Positions 1 to 8,654 are shown, counted from the stretch's first letter. The stretch is DNA of 36,413 nt from Chthoniobacter flavus Ellin428 (GCF_000173075.1 NZ_ABVL01000041.1:1-36413); one strand, 5' to 3'. Numbers and translations: made by a program. Notes: generated from the letters alone by a model not told the origin.

Positions 1-2
1 TT

Positions 3-443
3 AGCGGCCCGGAAAAGCTGGTGGCCTACGTGGGGCTCAACCCTGGTCAGCGCGACAGCGGCAAGGACAAGCGCATCAAGCTGGGGGTGGGCCGGCGAGG
101 GCGCGGCGATCTGCGCCACCTGCTCATCCAAGGAGCGCAGGCGGTGCTGCGCGCCGGAGCTCAGACCACGCTGGGCCAATGGGGCTGGAAGCTCTTTGCC
201 CGCAAAGGACATCGCCACATTGCCGTGGCCGCGGTGGCTCGCAAGCTGTTGGTTCAGGTCTGGCACGTCCTCTCGGACCATCCACCGCAAGCTCTGGAAA
301 CGAGCAAAAGCGTGACCCTTAAGCTGCACAAACTGGCCGTCACTCTGGGCAAGAGCCTGCGCGTGCAACTCGGACTGCCAGCCCAATTGAAGCCCTGCTT
401 ACTCGAACTGCAAAAGCGCTTCCTGCAACCCTCCGCCACTTAG
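3..443 (+). CDS. IS110-family transposase, C-terminal part (5' end outside window)
   Basis: The frame is open from the first bases of the window to a TAG at 441-443, so this is the 3' end of a longer gene. The translated start reads SGPEKLVAYVGLNPGQRDSG and is followed by a basic GRRGRGDLRHLLIQGAQAVL segment. These are the hallmarks of the C-terminal Transposase_20 (IS116/IS110/IS902) domain, which pairs with an N-terminal DEDD RuvC-like nuclease domain lying outside the window. IS110 transposases move circular intermediates and usually have no obvious terminal inverted repeats. The tail after about residue 100 (LHKLAVTLGKSL onward) is less conserved and I cannot assign it. Family assignment is confident; whether the whole element is intact cannot be seen. 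Confidence 0.85.
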   Translation, partial: SGPEKLVAYVGLNPGQRDSGKDKRIKLGVGRRGRGDLRHLLIQGAQAVLRAGAQTTLGQWGWKLFARKGHRHIAVAAVARKLLVQVWHVLSDHPPQALETSKSVTLKLHKLAVTLGKSLRVQLGLPAQLKPCLLELQKRFLQPSAT

Positions 444-804
444 CGCGCCCGGGCTGATGGGGGCTGCGCGCCCCCAAACCCCGCGCCGCTCGCCGCGGCG
501 GCGTTTGGGGGGAACTTCCAGGCGTCGCCTTCGGCGACAGAAAGGAGAAACGAAAAACTTCCCAACAAAAAACTTGAATGACTACATGCCTGCAATCCGT
601 GGTCCCTCCTCCGCTCGCATGGATTGAGATACAATTCTTTCAAGGTGGGGCCCCTTGATAAGGCGACCCAGGGTACCTCGTGCCTCGCGACTGGCTCGTC
701 CATGGCCGGCCTTCCGCGATTCCCCTCCGCCTCCTCGCTGGGCTGGAGGACTCAACGCCTTCGGCGCAGGTCGAGCCCTCAGCTTCACAAAGGTGCATAA
801 CGGC

Positions 805-822
805 CTTTAGCCGAGGCTAAAG
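805..822. repeat. Perfect inverted repeat CTTTAGCC-GA-GGCTAAAG
   Basis: Eight-base perfect arms surround a two-base centre. It lies between the IS110 transposase and the LRR gene. It may be a REP-type palindrome; function unknown. Confidence 0.5.
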
Positions 823-958
823 CAGGTGCGTGAGCTGAACGGAGCTTACGGCGTGGAGGCTTTCTCATCCGCTCCGAGATCGGCCTACCTACCCCTTGTT
901 CACGCGCTTCTTATCGTTGAGGCGAGTCCGTGAGGAGACCTCAGGGCAACAGCCGCCT

Positions 959-976
959 CCCCCGTGATTTCGGGGG
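959..976. repeat. Inverted repeat CCCCCG-TGATTT-CGGGGG
   Basis: Perfect 6-base GC arms with a 6-base loop, 113 bases upstream of the LRR gene. There is no downstream U-tract, so a terminator call is weak. Confidence 0.4.
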
Positions 977-1088
977 TATCCGCAACGTCCAGTTGGGATT
1001 AGAAAGGACGTTCCCAACTCCCCTCGTAAACAGCCCGCCGCCGCCAGCGCCAGACTAAGAAATCCGCCCCCGCCAAGTAGACCGAGAC

Positions 1089-2270
1089 ATGCCCTCCAGG
1101 AAATTCCCCCTCGCCCTCACGCTCACCGCCGCCGTCGCTCTCGCTCTGCCTTCCTTCGCCTCGCCGCCGGATCTTTCCAAGGTCACCTCGCCAACGGACC
1201 TCGACGCGGTCGTGGCCAAAACCGCCGACCCGGCCTTGAAGAAGGCCTTGCACGAATACGCCAAAGACATCCTCGCTGCCGCGGCGGATGCGCCGCACGT
1301 GGAAGCGGTCGCGCACACCGTCGAAGGCGCCAAGGGCAAGGTCGAGCGCACCAACACCACCCCCGAAGCGCTGGCCAAAGCCGCGGGCGGCCCCATGGCA
1401 ATCTTCGATACGCTGAAGTTGGTCGACCTCTCGGTGCCGAACACCGGCCCGCACGACAAGCGCGTGGACGATCCCTACGATGCGGCCTTTTTCGAGCACC
1501 TCGGTCATCTCCACGCGCTGGAATCCCTGAACATCATCTCCACCAAATGCAACGATGACTGGATCGCGCCGATCGGCCAGTTGACCACGCTGAAAAAGCT
1601 GAGCTTCACCAACAATGGCAAGCTGACCGACGCCGGCATGGAAAAACTCGCCGGGCTGACCAATCTCGAATCCTTCAACTTCGTCGGCACCCAGATCACC
1701 GGTCGCGCCTACGCAAAGTGCACGGGTTGGACGAAGCTCACCCACGTGAGCCATCGCGGCAGCAGCATCGACGACGAAGGCCTCAAGGAACTCTGCGATC
1801 ATCTGCCGAATCTCGAAAGCATCAGCCTCGCGCATGCCCATTTCACCGACGCTGGGGCGCCGAACCTCGCCAAGCTGAAGAAACTCAAAGGCCTCGAACT
1901 CGGAGCGCACGCCACCGCCGCCGCCTTGCAAAACCTCGTCGGTCTGCCGCTGGAATACCTGCAACTCGGCGAAGGTTTCACCGGCGCGGATAGCATCGCC
2001 GCGATCAAGCCGATCTCGACCCTGCGCCGCCTGACGCTGACCAACTGCAAGGACCTCAACGACGATGGCCTCAAGCTCGCGGCCAATCTCAAGCAACTCG
2101 AACAAATCGAATTCGGCTTCCTCGAATTGCCCGACGAACGCCTGCCGCAACTCCAGCAATTCGCGTTTCTCAAGGAGCTGAAGCTCATCCGCCGCCCGCA
2201 GCCTTATTCCGAAGACACCCAGGCGAAAATCAAGGCGCTGTTGCCGAAGGTCAACGTGACGTTCAAATGA
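1089..2270 (+). CDS. Secreted leucine-rich-repeat protein (GALA-like LRR)
   Basis: A 393-residue protein. The first 25 residues (MPSRKFPLALTLTAAVALAL then PSFAS) form a typical Sec signal peptide, which supports this ATG. From about residue 135 to 375 it has repeated LRR units of roughly 24 residues with the pattern L..L..L.....(I/L)TD.G...LA.L..L, for example LTDAGMEKLAGLTNLESFNF, FTDAGAPNLAKLKKLKGLEL and LNDDGLKLAANLKQLEQIEF. The D-x-G-x-x-x-L signature is that of GALA or RNase-inhibitor-like repeats common in PVC bacteria. The N-terminal part (residues 26-130) has no recognised domain. The stop overlaps the next start as ATGA, so translation is probably coupled to the downstream cytochrome-type gene. 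A role in binding proteins outside the cytoplasm is an inference. Confidence 0.8.
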   Translation: MPSRKFPLALTLTAAVALALPSFASPPDLSKVTSPTDLDAVVAKTADPALKKALHEYAKDILAAAADAPHVEAVAHTVEGAKGKVERTNTTPEALAKAAGGPMAIFDTLKLVDLSVPNTGPHDKRVDDPYDAAFFEHLGHLHALESLNIISTKCNDDWIAPIGQLTTLKKLSFTNNGKLTDAGMEKLAGLTNLESFNFVGTQITGRAYAKCTGWTKLTHVSHRGSSIDDEGLKELCDHLPNLESISLAHAHFTDAGAPNLAKLKKLKGLELGAHATAAALQNLVGLPLEYLQLGEGFTGADSIAAIKPISTLRRLTLTNCKDLNDDGLKLAANLKQLEQIEFGFLELPDERLPQLQQFAFLKELKLIRRPQPYSEDTQAKIKALLPKVNVTFK

Positions 2271-2535
2271 GTCTGCCCGTCGATCTCCTCACCCGCTGCA
2301 CGCCGTGGTTTGGCGTGATGCTCCTCGCCGCGACCGCGCCCGCCGCGGTGCAGGCGGAGCCGCGCACGGAGCTCGACTCAAACTGCGGACGTATCTCGAA
2401 GACCACTGCTACGATTGCCACGACTCGACGACGCAGAAGGGCGATTTTCCGCATGGATAATCTCTTCCTCGAAGATCGGCTTCGAGAATACGCCGCAGTG
2501 GTCGGAGATCATGGATCGAATCAGCTCGGGGCGAG
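2267..2535 (+). pseudogene. Frame-broken N-terminus of DUF1592 protein: signal peptide and PSCyt1 haem motif
   Basis: This stretch encodes the expected N-terminus of the downstream protein, but in pieces. The ATG at 2267 gives a signal peptide (MSLPVDLLTRCTPWFGVMLL, then AATAPAAVQA). The haem-binding motif CYDCH lies at 2407-2421, one frame away, inside YLEDHCYDCHDSTTQKGDF. The stretch RMDNLFLE is back in the first frame. The third frame then holds IGFENTPQWSEIMDRISSG, and the last switch leads into GEMPPKK of the main gene. Four small indels explain this: near 2380, in TTTTCC at 2445-2450, in GAAGATC at 2471-2477 and in GGGG at 2528-2531. The cause may be pseudogene decay or consensus error; the order of the pieces is what the family predicts. 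Confidence 0.75.
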
Positions 2536-4731
2536 ATGCCGCCGAAGAAAGTGAAGTCCCGGCCCTCGGCGGAGGAGAGCTCGGCCATTGCGGACTTTCT
2601 GGCTGCTCGCTTGAAGGAAGGCGAAGCGGCACGAATGGCCATGCGCCCACCCGTCTCCTACAACCGGCTGACGCGCGACGAGTACGTCAATACGGTGCGC
2701 GATTTGATCGGTGTGCAATTCGACGCCACAGATCCTGGCGCCTTTCTCGAGGACCCGGAGTGGCACGGCTTCGAGCGCATCGGCTCGGTGCTCACGCTGT
2801 CCCCAGCGAATGTCGAAAAGTATCTCGCCGCCGCGGAGACGATTCTTGCCGAGGCCTATCCCGAGGTTCCGCCGCTGAGGAAAGGTGCCAAGCCGCCGGA
2901 GCCCTTCGGCGGCAGCAAGCCGGCGATCCTCCCCGAACAAGTGAATGAGCGGCATCGCGAGCGGCTCCAGCAAATGGGCGTGCTCGAAAAGATGCCCTAC
3001 GAGCTCTGGCCCGGCGACATCTTCCGCTACTCGCTGCTCAAGGACCCGCTCCCCGAGACGGGCGTCTACGAGATCAGCTACACGATCAGCGGCTTGAAGC
3101 CCGAGAAAGGCCGCGCGCCGCGGATCAAGGTCTACGAATCAAAACTCGATCGCACGCTCTTCGAGCAGGACATCGTGGCGCCGGAAGATCAGCCGATCAC
3201 CGTGACCTTCCTGGCGCACTTGCCGAAAGGCCGGCCGAACATCGAAGTCTACAACGATGTGCCCGGGCCCTCGAATCTTCCGCGTTCGGGCCGCCACGGA
3301 AGTCGCCCCTTCGTGAGTCTGAAGGACGGGCGCATGCCGTGGCAGATCAAGCTGACCGACGAGCAGGGCCGGCCGCGCTATCCGTTTCTCATTCTGCATT
3401 CCATCTCCTGGCGCGGACCAATCGTGACCGATCACGAAAAGCAATTGCGCGAAGACTATCATCCGACGCCCGAAGGTGACCTGGCGCAAGCGCGTGAATT
3501 GCTGCGCAAGATGGCGACACGCGCATTCCGCCGTCCCGTGCGGGAAGACGAGCTCGATGGCTTTGCCGGCATCGTGGCCGAGGAACTAAAGGCCGGGGAA
3601 AAATTTCCCAGCGCGGCGAAGGCCGGCATGGATGCGATCCTGTGCTCGAAAAGCTTTCTCTTCGAAGCCGAGGGCGACCCGGATAAGATGCGCCAGACGC
3701 TGAACGATTGGGAAATCGCCAGCCGGCTCTCGTATCTGCTCTGGAGCACGATGCCCGACGACGAGCTCTTCTCGCTCGCGGCCGCCGGCAAGCTGCACGA
3801 CAAGTCGGAGCTGACCCGACAGGTCGAGCGGATGCTCGCCGATCCGCGCGCCCGGCGTTTCACCGACGCCTTCAGTTCGCAATGGCTGCGGTTGCGCAAG
3901 GTGGGGATGTTCCCGCCGGACAAGGTGCTTTACCCGGATTACGACAAACAACTCGAAGCCAGCATGATCGGCGAGACGCGCTCGTTCTTCCACGAGGTGC
4001 TGATGAGTGGCCTCAGCCTGCGGGAGTTCCTCGATTCCAATTGGACGATGGCGAATTCGCGGCTCGCCGAATACTATGGGTTGCCGAGCGATGGCCTGCC
4101 GAGTGACAGCTTCCAGCGCGTCGCGCTCACGCCGGAGAGTCATCGCGGCGGGTTGCTCACCCAGGCGGCGATTCTTTCGCTGACCTCCGACGGCACGCGG
4201 CATCGCCCGGTGCATCGCGGTGTGTGGGTCATGGAATCGATCTTCGGCAGATCGCCGGCCCCGCCGCCACCGAACGTCGAACCGATCGCGCCGAATCCGG
4301 TGACCGCGCCCAAGGCCACGATCCGCATGAAGCTGGACGCGCACATTCACGATGCGAACTGCGCGGCGTGCCATGCGAAGATCGACCCGCTCGGGCTGGC
4401 CTTTGAAAACTTCGATGCCATCGGCCGCTGGCGCACCACGGAGAAAGCAGAAGGCGTCGGTCCCGACCCGGCGGTGGATCCGAGTGGTAAATTTCCCGAT
4501 GGCCGCACGTATCAGGACGCTACCGGATTCAAGAAGCTGCTGCTGGCCGACATCGATTCTTTCAACCGCACCTTTATCGAAAAACTCGCCACCTACGCGC
4601 TGCGCCGCACGATGTCCTTTAGCGACTATGATCAGCTCAAGGCCATCGCCGCGACCAGCAAAGCGGATGATTACCGGGTCAAAGACATCCTAACGGCCCT
4701 GGTCACTTCGGACTTATTTCAGAAACGGTAG
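2536..4731 (+). CDS. PSCyt/DUF1592-type exported cytochrome c protein, main part
   Basis: A 731-residue open frame with the family's domain order. DUF1587 lies at about 37-110 (YNRLTRDEYVNTVRDLIGVQ), DUF1595 at about 320-385 (RKMATRAFRRPVREDEL), DUF1592 at about 388-520 (LNDWEIASRLSYLLWSTMPD), DUF1588 at about 536-640 and DUF1585 at about 655-731. DUF1588 contains a second CxxCH site, CAACH, followed by KIDPLGLAFENFDAIGRW. The ATG at 2536 is the Met of the conserved GEMPPKK motif, so it is not the true start; the real N-terminus with signal peptide and first haem site lies upstream in other frames. Proteins of this type are known from planctomycetes and verrucomicrobia and are predicted to be exported; their substrate is not established. 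DUF1552 follows 26 bases downstream, its usual partner. Confidence 0.88.
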   Translation: MPPKKVKSRPSAEESSAIADFLAARLKEGEAARMAMRPPVSYNRLTRDEYVNTVRDLIGVQFDATDPGAFLEDPEWHGFERIGSVLTLSPANVEKYLAAAETILAEAYPEVPPLRKGAKPPEPFGGSKPAILPEQVNERHRERLQQMGVLEKMPYELWPGDIFRYSLLKDPLPETGVYEISYTISGLKPEKGRAPRIKVYESKLDRTLFEQDIVAPEDQPITVTFLAHLPKGRPNIEVYNDVPGPSNLPRSGRHGSRPFVSLKDGRMPWQIKLTDEQGRPRYPFLILHSISWRGPIVTDHEKQLREDYHPTPEGDLAQARELLRKMATRAFRRPVREDELDGFAGIVAEELKAGEKFPSAAKAGMDAILCSKSFLFEAEGDPDKMRQTLNDWEIASRLSYLLWSTMPDDELFSLAAAGKLHDKSELTRQVERMLADPRARRFTDAFSSQWLRLRKVGMFPPDKVLYPDYDKQLEASMIGETRSFFHEVLMSGLSLREFLDSNWTMANSRLAEYYGLPSDGLPSDSFQRVALTPESHRGGLLTQAAILSLTSDGTRHRPVHRGVWVMESIFGRSPAPPPPNVEPIAPNPVTAPKATIRMKLDAHIHDANCAACHAKIDPLGLAFENFDAIGRWRTTEKAEGVGPDPAVDPSGKFPDGRTYQDATGFKKLLLADIDSFNRTFIEKLATYALRRTMSFSDYDQLKAIAATSKADDYRVKDILTALVTSDLFQKR

Positions 4732-4757
4732 AGCCACCCCCAAACCCAACCAAACCT

Positions 4758-6140
4758 ATGAGCAACCTGAACCTGAATCATTGGCAGATGAACCGTCGCA
4801 CTGTGCTTCGCGGACTGGGCGCCACCATTGCCCTGCCGTTGCTCAATGCCATGCTCCCGGCTACGGCGCGGGCCGCTGCCGAAGCCGCGGCGAACACGCC
4901 GAAGCGCAGCGTGTTCCTTTACATCCCGAATGGCGTGAACACGCTCACCTGGCAGATCCAAAAGGCGGGTGCGGATTACGAGTTCAGCGCCCCGCTCCAG
5001 TCGCTGGAAAAGCATCGCGCGGACCTCACGCCGATCAGCGGTCTGCATCACCCGATGGTCATCGGCAAGCACCACAACTGCGAAAAGGTGTGGCTCACCG
5101 GCGCGAACGTCCCCGGCGATGGCGGCCCCTTCCGCAACACCGTTTCCACCGATCAGCTCATCGCCGAAGTGCAGGGCACGACGACCCGGTTCTCCTCGCT
5201 GGAGCTGGCGATCGAAGGCAACTCGCTCGCCTGGTCGCGCGATGGCATTCAGCTCCCTTCGGAGCGCAATACGCAGACGATTTTCAACACGCTCTTCGGC
5301 GTGGAAAAGGAGAGCAAGGACGCCGTCCGCCGCCGGCTGGCGCGCCGCGGGAGCATCCTCGATCTCGTGGCCGATGATGCCAAACGCGTGAACCATCAGC
5401 TCGGCAGCGAAGACAAGAACAAGCTCGATGAATACCTCACCGCGGTGCGGCAGGTGGAAGAGCGCACGGCGCGCGCGAATTCCTGGCTCGATATTCCCAA
5501 GCCGCAGGTTTCGCCGGAGGAAGCGGCCCGCCTCAGGCGCAAGCTGAGCATGGCCGAGGCCGGGGAATACTATCGCCTCTTCTACGATCTCATGGTGCTT
5601 GCGCTGCGCACGGACAGCACGCGCGTGATCACTTGCATGATCGGCAGTGAATCGCAGGCCAGCGGCATTCCGGAGATCGGCATTTCGCAGACGCGGCACG
5701 GTCTCTCGCATCACAATGGCGACCCGGAACAACTGCGCCGCCTTACGCAGACCGATACTTTTCTCATCGAGCAATTCAGCTATTTCCTCGAGCAGCTCAA
5801 GGAGCACCAGGAAAACCACGCGCCGTTGCTCGACACCACGCAAGTGCTGTGGGGAAGCGGCATGGCCTACGGCCACAGCCACGGCAATGCCAACCTGCCG
5901 CTCATCCTCGCCGGCGGCAAGGCGCTCGGCTACCAGCACGGCAAGCACGTGGACTTCAACCTGCCGACCATTGGCGCTTACAACATGGCCGACTCCATGG
6001 CGCACTACCGGATCTGCTCGCGTCCGGTGGACGGCGATGCGCGTCTCAGCAACCTGCTGCTCACCATGGCGCAGCGCGTGGACGTGAAAGCCGACCGATT
6101 CCAGGACAGCTTGCGTCCGCTCAAGGAAATCCTGGCCTGA
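4758..6140 (+). CDS. DUF1552 (HXXSHH) Tat-exported protein
   Basis: A 460-residue protein. A twin-arginine signal is visible as NRRTVLRGLGATIALPLLNA near residues 11-30, so folded export by Tat is likely. An alternative start at the second Met (4788) would place the signal at the very N-terminus. The diagnostic motif HGLSHH is at residues 314-319, and the C-terminal part has WGSGMAYGHSHGNANLPLIL, also typical of the family. The family is distantly related to sulfatase or alkaline-phosphatase-like folds by general description, but no enzymatic activity is established. It is almost always encoded next to a DUF1592 protein, as here, and the two probably act together outside the cytoplasm. No Shine-Dalgarno site is visible. 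Confidence 0.92.
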   Translation: MSNLNLNHWQMNRRTVLRGLGATIALPLLNAMLPATARAAAEAAANTPKRSVFLYIPNGVNTLTWQIQKAGADYEFSAPLQSLEKHRADLTPISGLHHPMVIGKHHNCEKVWLTGANVPGDGGPFRNTVSTDQLIAEVQGTTTRFSSLELAIEGNSLAWSRDGIQLPSERNTQTIFNTLFGVEKESKDAVRRRLARRGSILDLVADDAKRVNHQLGSEDKNKLDEYLTAVRQVEERTARANSWLDIPKPQVSPEEAARLRRKLSMAEAGEYYRLFYDLMVLALRTDSTRVITCMIGSESQASGIPEIGISQTRHGLSHHNGDPEQLRRLTQTDTFLIEQFSYFLEQLKEHQENHAPLLDTTQVLWGSGMAYGHSHGNANLPLILAGGKALGYQHGKHVDFNLPTIGAYNMADSMAHYRICSRPVDGDARLSNLLLTMAQRVDVKADRFQDSLRPLKEILA

Positions 6141-6146
6141 CGCTGC

Positions 6147-7364
6147 ATGCGCCGCGTTCTGTCATCGCTCCTCGCCGTCTTTGCGTCGACCTTGCTCCTG
6201 CACGGGGCGGACGCGCCGCCGTATCGCACCGATGCGGATGGACCTTCCAACAAGAAGGTGCTCAAGCCCGATGGGAAACCGCTGGAGTGGTTTCAGCTCG
6301 TGGATGGGCAATTCCCGCCGGAAGGCTCGGGACACGCGATTTCCGGCGAGTTGATCCGCAACGAACATCCGCTGCGGACCTTCCGCATTCGCGTTGATCG
6401 CGATGACAGCCAGGATCGGGGCGTGTGGGATTTGCCGCTCGAGGCGGAGATGCTGCCTTACGGCGCGATCTGGTATCATGGGTCTTATGCGGCGTTGTGC
6501 GACATCCCGCTCGGCACCCATCTACGCGGAGTTTTTTACCAGCGCGCGCCCGAAGACAAAACACCGCCGCCGGATGGGGCGTTTCGGCGGGGCATCACGC
6601 CCGACGTGGCTTTTCGCCGCTGCTTCCGGATTGAGGACGACTTCTCCTTTGACGCGCGGCAGAAGCAGCTTTGGAAGATCGAGACGGTGGATCTCGCGGA
6701 AAACAAACTCACCGCGCGTCTGCAGCAGGATGGCAAGCCGGTTGGCGAGCCGAAGACTTTCGAGGTCACCAAAGCCACGCGCGTCATGCAGGGCTCCGGC
6801 TTCGCCAAGCTCGAAGCGATTCAGCCGGGGCAGGAAGTGCTCTTCGATCTGACCTGGGCGACGCTCTATGGGCCGGGGCGCATCACCGATTTGTGGCTCG
6901 ACGCCGACGCCCGCGCGCTGGCCACGGCGCAACAGCGCGAGCGGAACCAGCTTTACGTTCGCGACCACGGTCTGCCCGCGTGGGTGAGCGCGGTCGATGA
7001 CGAACAGGAGACCGTCACCGTCACGCTTTTCAGCAACGTCGATCCCGCGCTCTTCGCCGATCTGAAACTCGACGCACCCGTCCCGAAAGGCATGCCCCCC
7101 GACACCAAGACGGAACCGCAAGCCAACCTCTTCGTCGCCGAGCCGAACCTGATGACCTACGATCCGACCAACGATCGCAAGGGCGGCAACATCCTCGAGC
7201 GCACCACCATCCCGGCCGCCCCCGGCAGCAGCGGCGTCCAGCTCAAAGTGAAGTGCAGCATGATGCTCGAAGGCTACCGCCCCCGCCGCATCGTCCTCGT
7301 GCAGCCCGCGACATGGATTTACCGCACGCTCCCGATCGAGGAACAACTTTTCGGGCGGGAGTGA
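6147..7364 (+). CDS. Secreted protein of unknown function
   Basis: A 405-residue protein starting 6 bases after the DUF1552 stop, so it is likely in the same operon. A Sec signal peptide covers residues 1-22 (MRRVLSSLLAVFASTLLLHG then ADAPP). The rest is soluble with no further membrane segment and no CxxCH. It is rich in beta-strand-like stretches (LPLEAEMLPYGAIWYHGSYA, IPLGTHLRGVFYQ, KLTARLQQDGKPVGEPKTFE) that could form small barrel or OB-like folds. I do not recognise a named family. Its position suggests a job tied to the exported DUF1592/DUF1552 proteins, but this is inference from context only. Confidence 0.75.
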   Translation: MRRVLSSLLAVFASTLLLHGADAPPYRTDADGPSNKKVLKPDGKPLEWFQLVDGQFPPEGSGHAISGELIRNEHPLRTFRIRVDRDDSQDRGVWDLPLEAEMLPYGAIWYHGSYAALCDIPLGTHLRGVFYQRAPEDKTPPPDGAFRRGITPDVAFRRCFRIEDDFSFDARQKQLWKIETVDLAENKLTARLQQDGKPVGEPKTFEVTKATRVMQGSGFAKLEAIQPGQEVLFDLTWATLYGPGRITDLWLDADARALATAQQRERNQLYVRDHGLPAWVSAVDDEQETVTVTLFSNVDPALFADLKLDAPVPKGMPPDTKTEPQANLFVAEPNLMTYDPTNDRKGGNILERTTIPAAPGSSGVQLKVKCSMMLEGYRPRRIVLVQPATWIYRTLPIEEQLFGRE

Positions 7365-7767
7365 AAAAGGGCGGTTGCAGTTTCGGCTCCGTCACCCGGC
7401 GTCGCTGAGCGAAAGCGTGGTTGGGGAGTCAGTCATCCTGGCCGCCATGCGCCTTCCCATCGCTCAGCGATGCACCGCCGCCGCCAGTTCGTCCAAATCT
7501 GGCGCCGTGCGTCTCCACGGCGGCGAAGATCGCCGGCCTACCACTTTTCGGCGAACGCGTCAGCGGAAGAGCGGAATCCGTCGGCATAGGATAGGAAAAG
7601 ACGCGGAGTCGTCATACCCCGGCCGAGCCCCTTCGAGCGGTCGACGCGAAATCTCTCGATTTCCTCTTGCCATGAAAGAAGCCTCCGGCGCTATCCTCGA
7701 TTCCGTGGCTCGCCAACCCGAGAAAATACGCCGATTTCACCTCCTGCGCCCGTCGGTTTAATAAGAT
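7365..7767. other. Region before the cassette array; no gene seen
   Basis: About 400 bases without a credible gene. I looked for an integrase gene or a remnant of one on both strands, because this is where a cassette array would be expected to join an integron platform, and found none. A minus-strand frame at 7612-7830 lacks any known domain. Confidence 0.55.
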
Positions 7768-7774
7768 GTTAGGC
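7768..7774 (+). other. First recombination core GTTAGGC at the array edge
   Basis: A perfect GTTRRRY core, 17 bases before the first cassette gene. I see no 5' half-site upstream, so it is either the 3' end of an attI-like site or the scar of a lost attC. Confidence 0.55.
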
Positions 7775-7791
7775 GGCGCTACGCACCTCCT

Positions 7792-8166
7792 GTGATTAAG
7801 CCCTTTACGATTGCAGCCGACGATGGTCACCCCAATCGACTTGTTCGCGTCGCGGCGTTGGCGGTAGCCATTTTCGGCATCTTCTGGCTCGTTGTGGTGC
7901 TCCTGTTTCCGGCTCCAGACTTAGCGCGAGCGGCACACCAGGCGGCGCAGCTTCAGACTATTATCCGCCAGCAGCCACAGTATGCTGAGGTTCGGGTCGA
8001 TTCGCTTACCAACGGCAAGCTCTTCGTTTCCGCTCCCAATACATTGCCGCGGGAAGCCAAAAGCGAGCTTGAACGCCTCGTCACTCAGCACTCGCCGCAG
8101 CACCATACACCAATATCCTACCTCGTGCCGGTTCCCGATGACATGCCCTCAGCCAATTCCAAATGA
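7792..8166 (+). CDS. Cassette 1: single-pass membrane protein, unknown
   Basis: A 124-residue protein with a GTG start placed 17 bases after the GTTAGGC core, the normal position in a gene cassette. Residues 21-42 (VRVAALAVAIFGIFWLVVVL onward) form one transmembrane segment. The following part (LARAAHQAAQLQTIIRQQPQ) is helical, and the C-terminal part, with YAEVRVDSLTNGKLFVSAPN and ELERLVTQH, resembles a small alpha/beta domain outside the membrane. I do not recognise the family. It is followed directly by an attC-like site. Confidence 0.65.
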   Translation: MIKPFTIAADDGHPNRLVRVAALAVAIFGIFWLVVVLLFPAPDLARAAHQAAQLQTIIRQQPQYAEVRVDSLTNGKLFVSAPNTLPREAKSELERLVTQHSPQHHTPISYLVPVPDDMPSANSK

Positions 8167-8172
8167 CCGCAC

Positions 8173-8261
8173 CGCCTATCCATGCGCTGCGAACTGGCCG
8201 GGAATTCTTCTCCGGCGTTCAACGCGCTCACAGGCCCGTCGCTGAGCTTGGGGGCGTCGCC
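8173..8261 (+). repeat. attC-like site A (3' core collapsed)
   Basis: The 5' part is GCCTATCCATGCGCTGCGAA and the 3' part CGCTGAGCTTGGGGGCG. The expected TTAGGCG after GGGGGCG is missing, leaving GGGCGTCGCC. Without the GTT core the site is probably inactive. Confidence 0.65.
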
Positions 8262-8285
8262 ACGCGCATCTTGTGAACGCATGTC

Positions 8286-8654
8286 ATGAATATCCTCGCA
8301 ATCATTTTGCTTGTGCTGGTCTTGTGGTGGATTGCATTCACGCTCTTGACGGTGCGCAGTTACAAGCGGCGGGCACAGTTGCCACCGCCTCCACCGATCC
8401 CACCGGAAGAGCTTCAGGAGTTGCGTCGCGATTTCCCTCAGTGGCCTTCGTGGCGCGACTTTTTCACACGTCGAGCTTTGCTCGCAGCCATCAGGCGTCC
8501 GGCCTTTTTGTTCATTGTTCCGTGGGTTTACTTCGTGCATGGAGTGCTTTTCCTTCTCATCTGGCCGTTGTTTCCGCTTCATCGAGCCTATTTCCCACAC
8601 CTTTACACGAGACATGAAGACGCCTCCTCAGAAACTGGAAATTCGGAGCGTTGA
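8286..8654 (+). CDS. Cassette 2: two-pass membrane protein, unknown
   Basis: A 122-residue protein. Residues 3-23 (ILAIILLVLVLWWIAFTLLT) and about 74-95 (FLFIVPWVYFVHGVLFLLIW) are strongly hydrophobic. The loop between them is proline-rich then basic (PPPPPIPPEELQELRRDFPQ), probably cytoplasmic. No known family is recognised. The ATG at 8286 lies 24 bases after the end of site A. Confidence 0.65.
   Translation: MNILAIILLVLVLWWIAFTLLTVRSYKRRAQLPPPPPIPPEELQELRRDFPQWPSWRDFFTRRALLAAIRRPAFLFIVPWVYFVHGVLFLLIWPLFPLHRAYFPHLYTRHEDASSETGNSER

Larger units (their letters stand above)
1..1000. mobile_element. Right part of an IS110-type element (downstream boundary uncertain)
   Basis: The transposase 3' end is followed by structured non-coding DNA that may include the right end of the element. 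IS110 elements carry non-coding ends that can encode a guide RNA, so this stretch is a candidate, but I see no clear end or target duplication. The stated right limit is only an outer bound. Confidence 0.35.
444..1088. other. Non-coding region with several hairpins
   Basis: No credible gene lies in this 645-base stretch; short minus-strand frames at 440-788 show no recognisable domain. It contains compact inverted repeats: GTCGCC/GGCGAC with a 3-base loop (524-538), CTTTAGCC/GGCTAAAG with a 2-base loop (805-822) and CCCCCG/CGGGGG with a 6-base loop (959-976). None is followed by a T-run, so none is a convincing intrinsic terminator. The region may be IS end sequence or a decayed repeat. Confidence 0.5.

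Noticed and set aside
999..2159. A 386-codon minus-strand frame opposite the LRR gene
   Set aside because: The plus strand has a signal peptide and regular LRR units; the minus frame is Gly/Arg-rich with no domain.
2380..2535. Programmed ribosomal frameshifting to explain the DUF1592 N-terminus
   Set aside because: Four switches in 170 bases with no slippery heptamer and stem is not a known recoding layout; indels are simpler.
7612..7830. A minus-strand frame before the array, as a possible integrase remnant
   Set aside because: No tyrosine-recombinase motifs and it crosses the GTTAGGC core.
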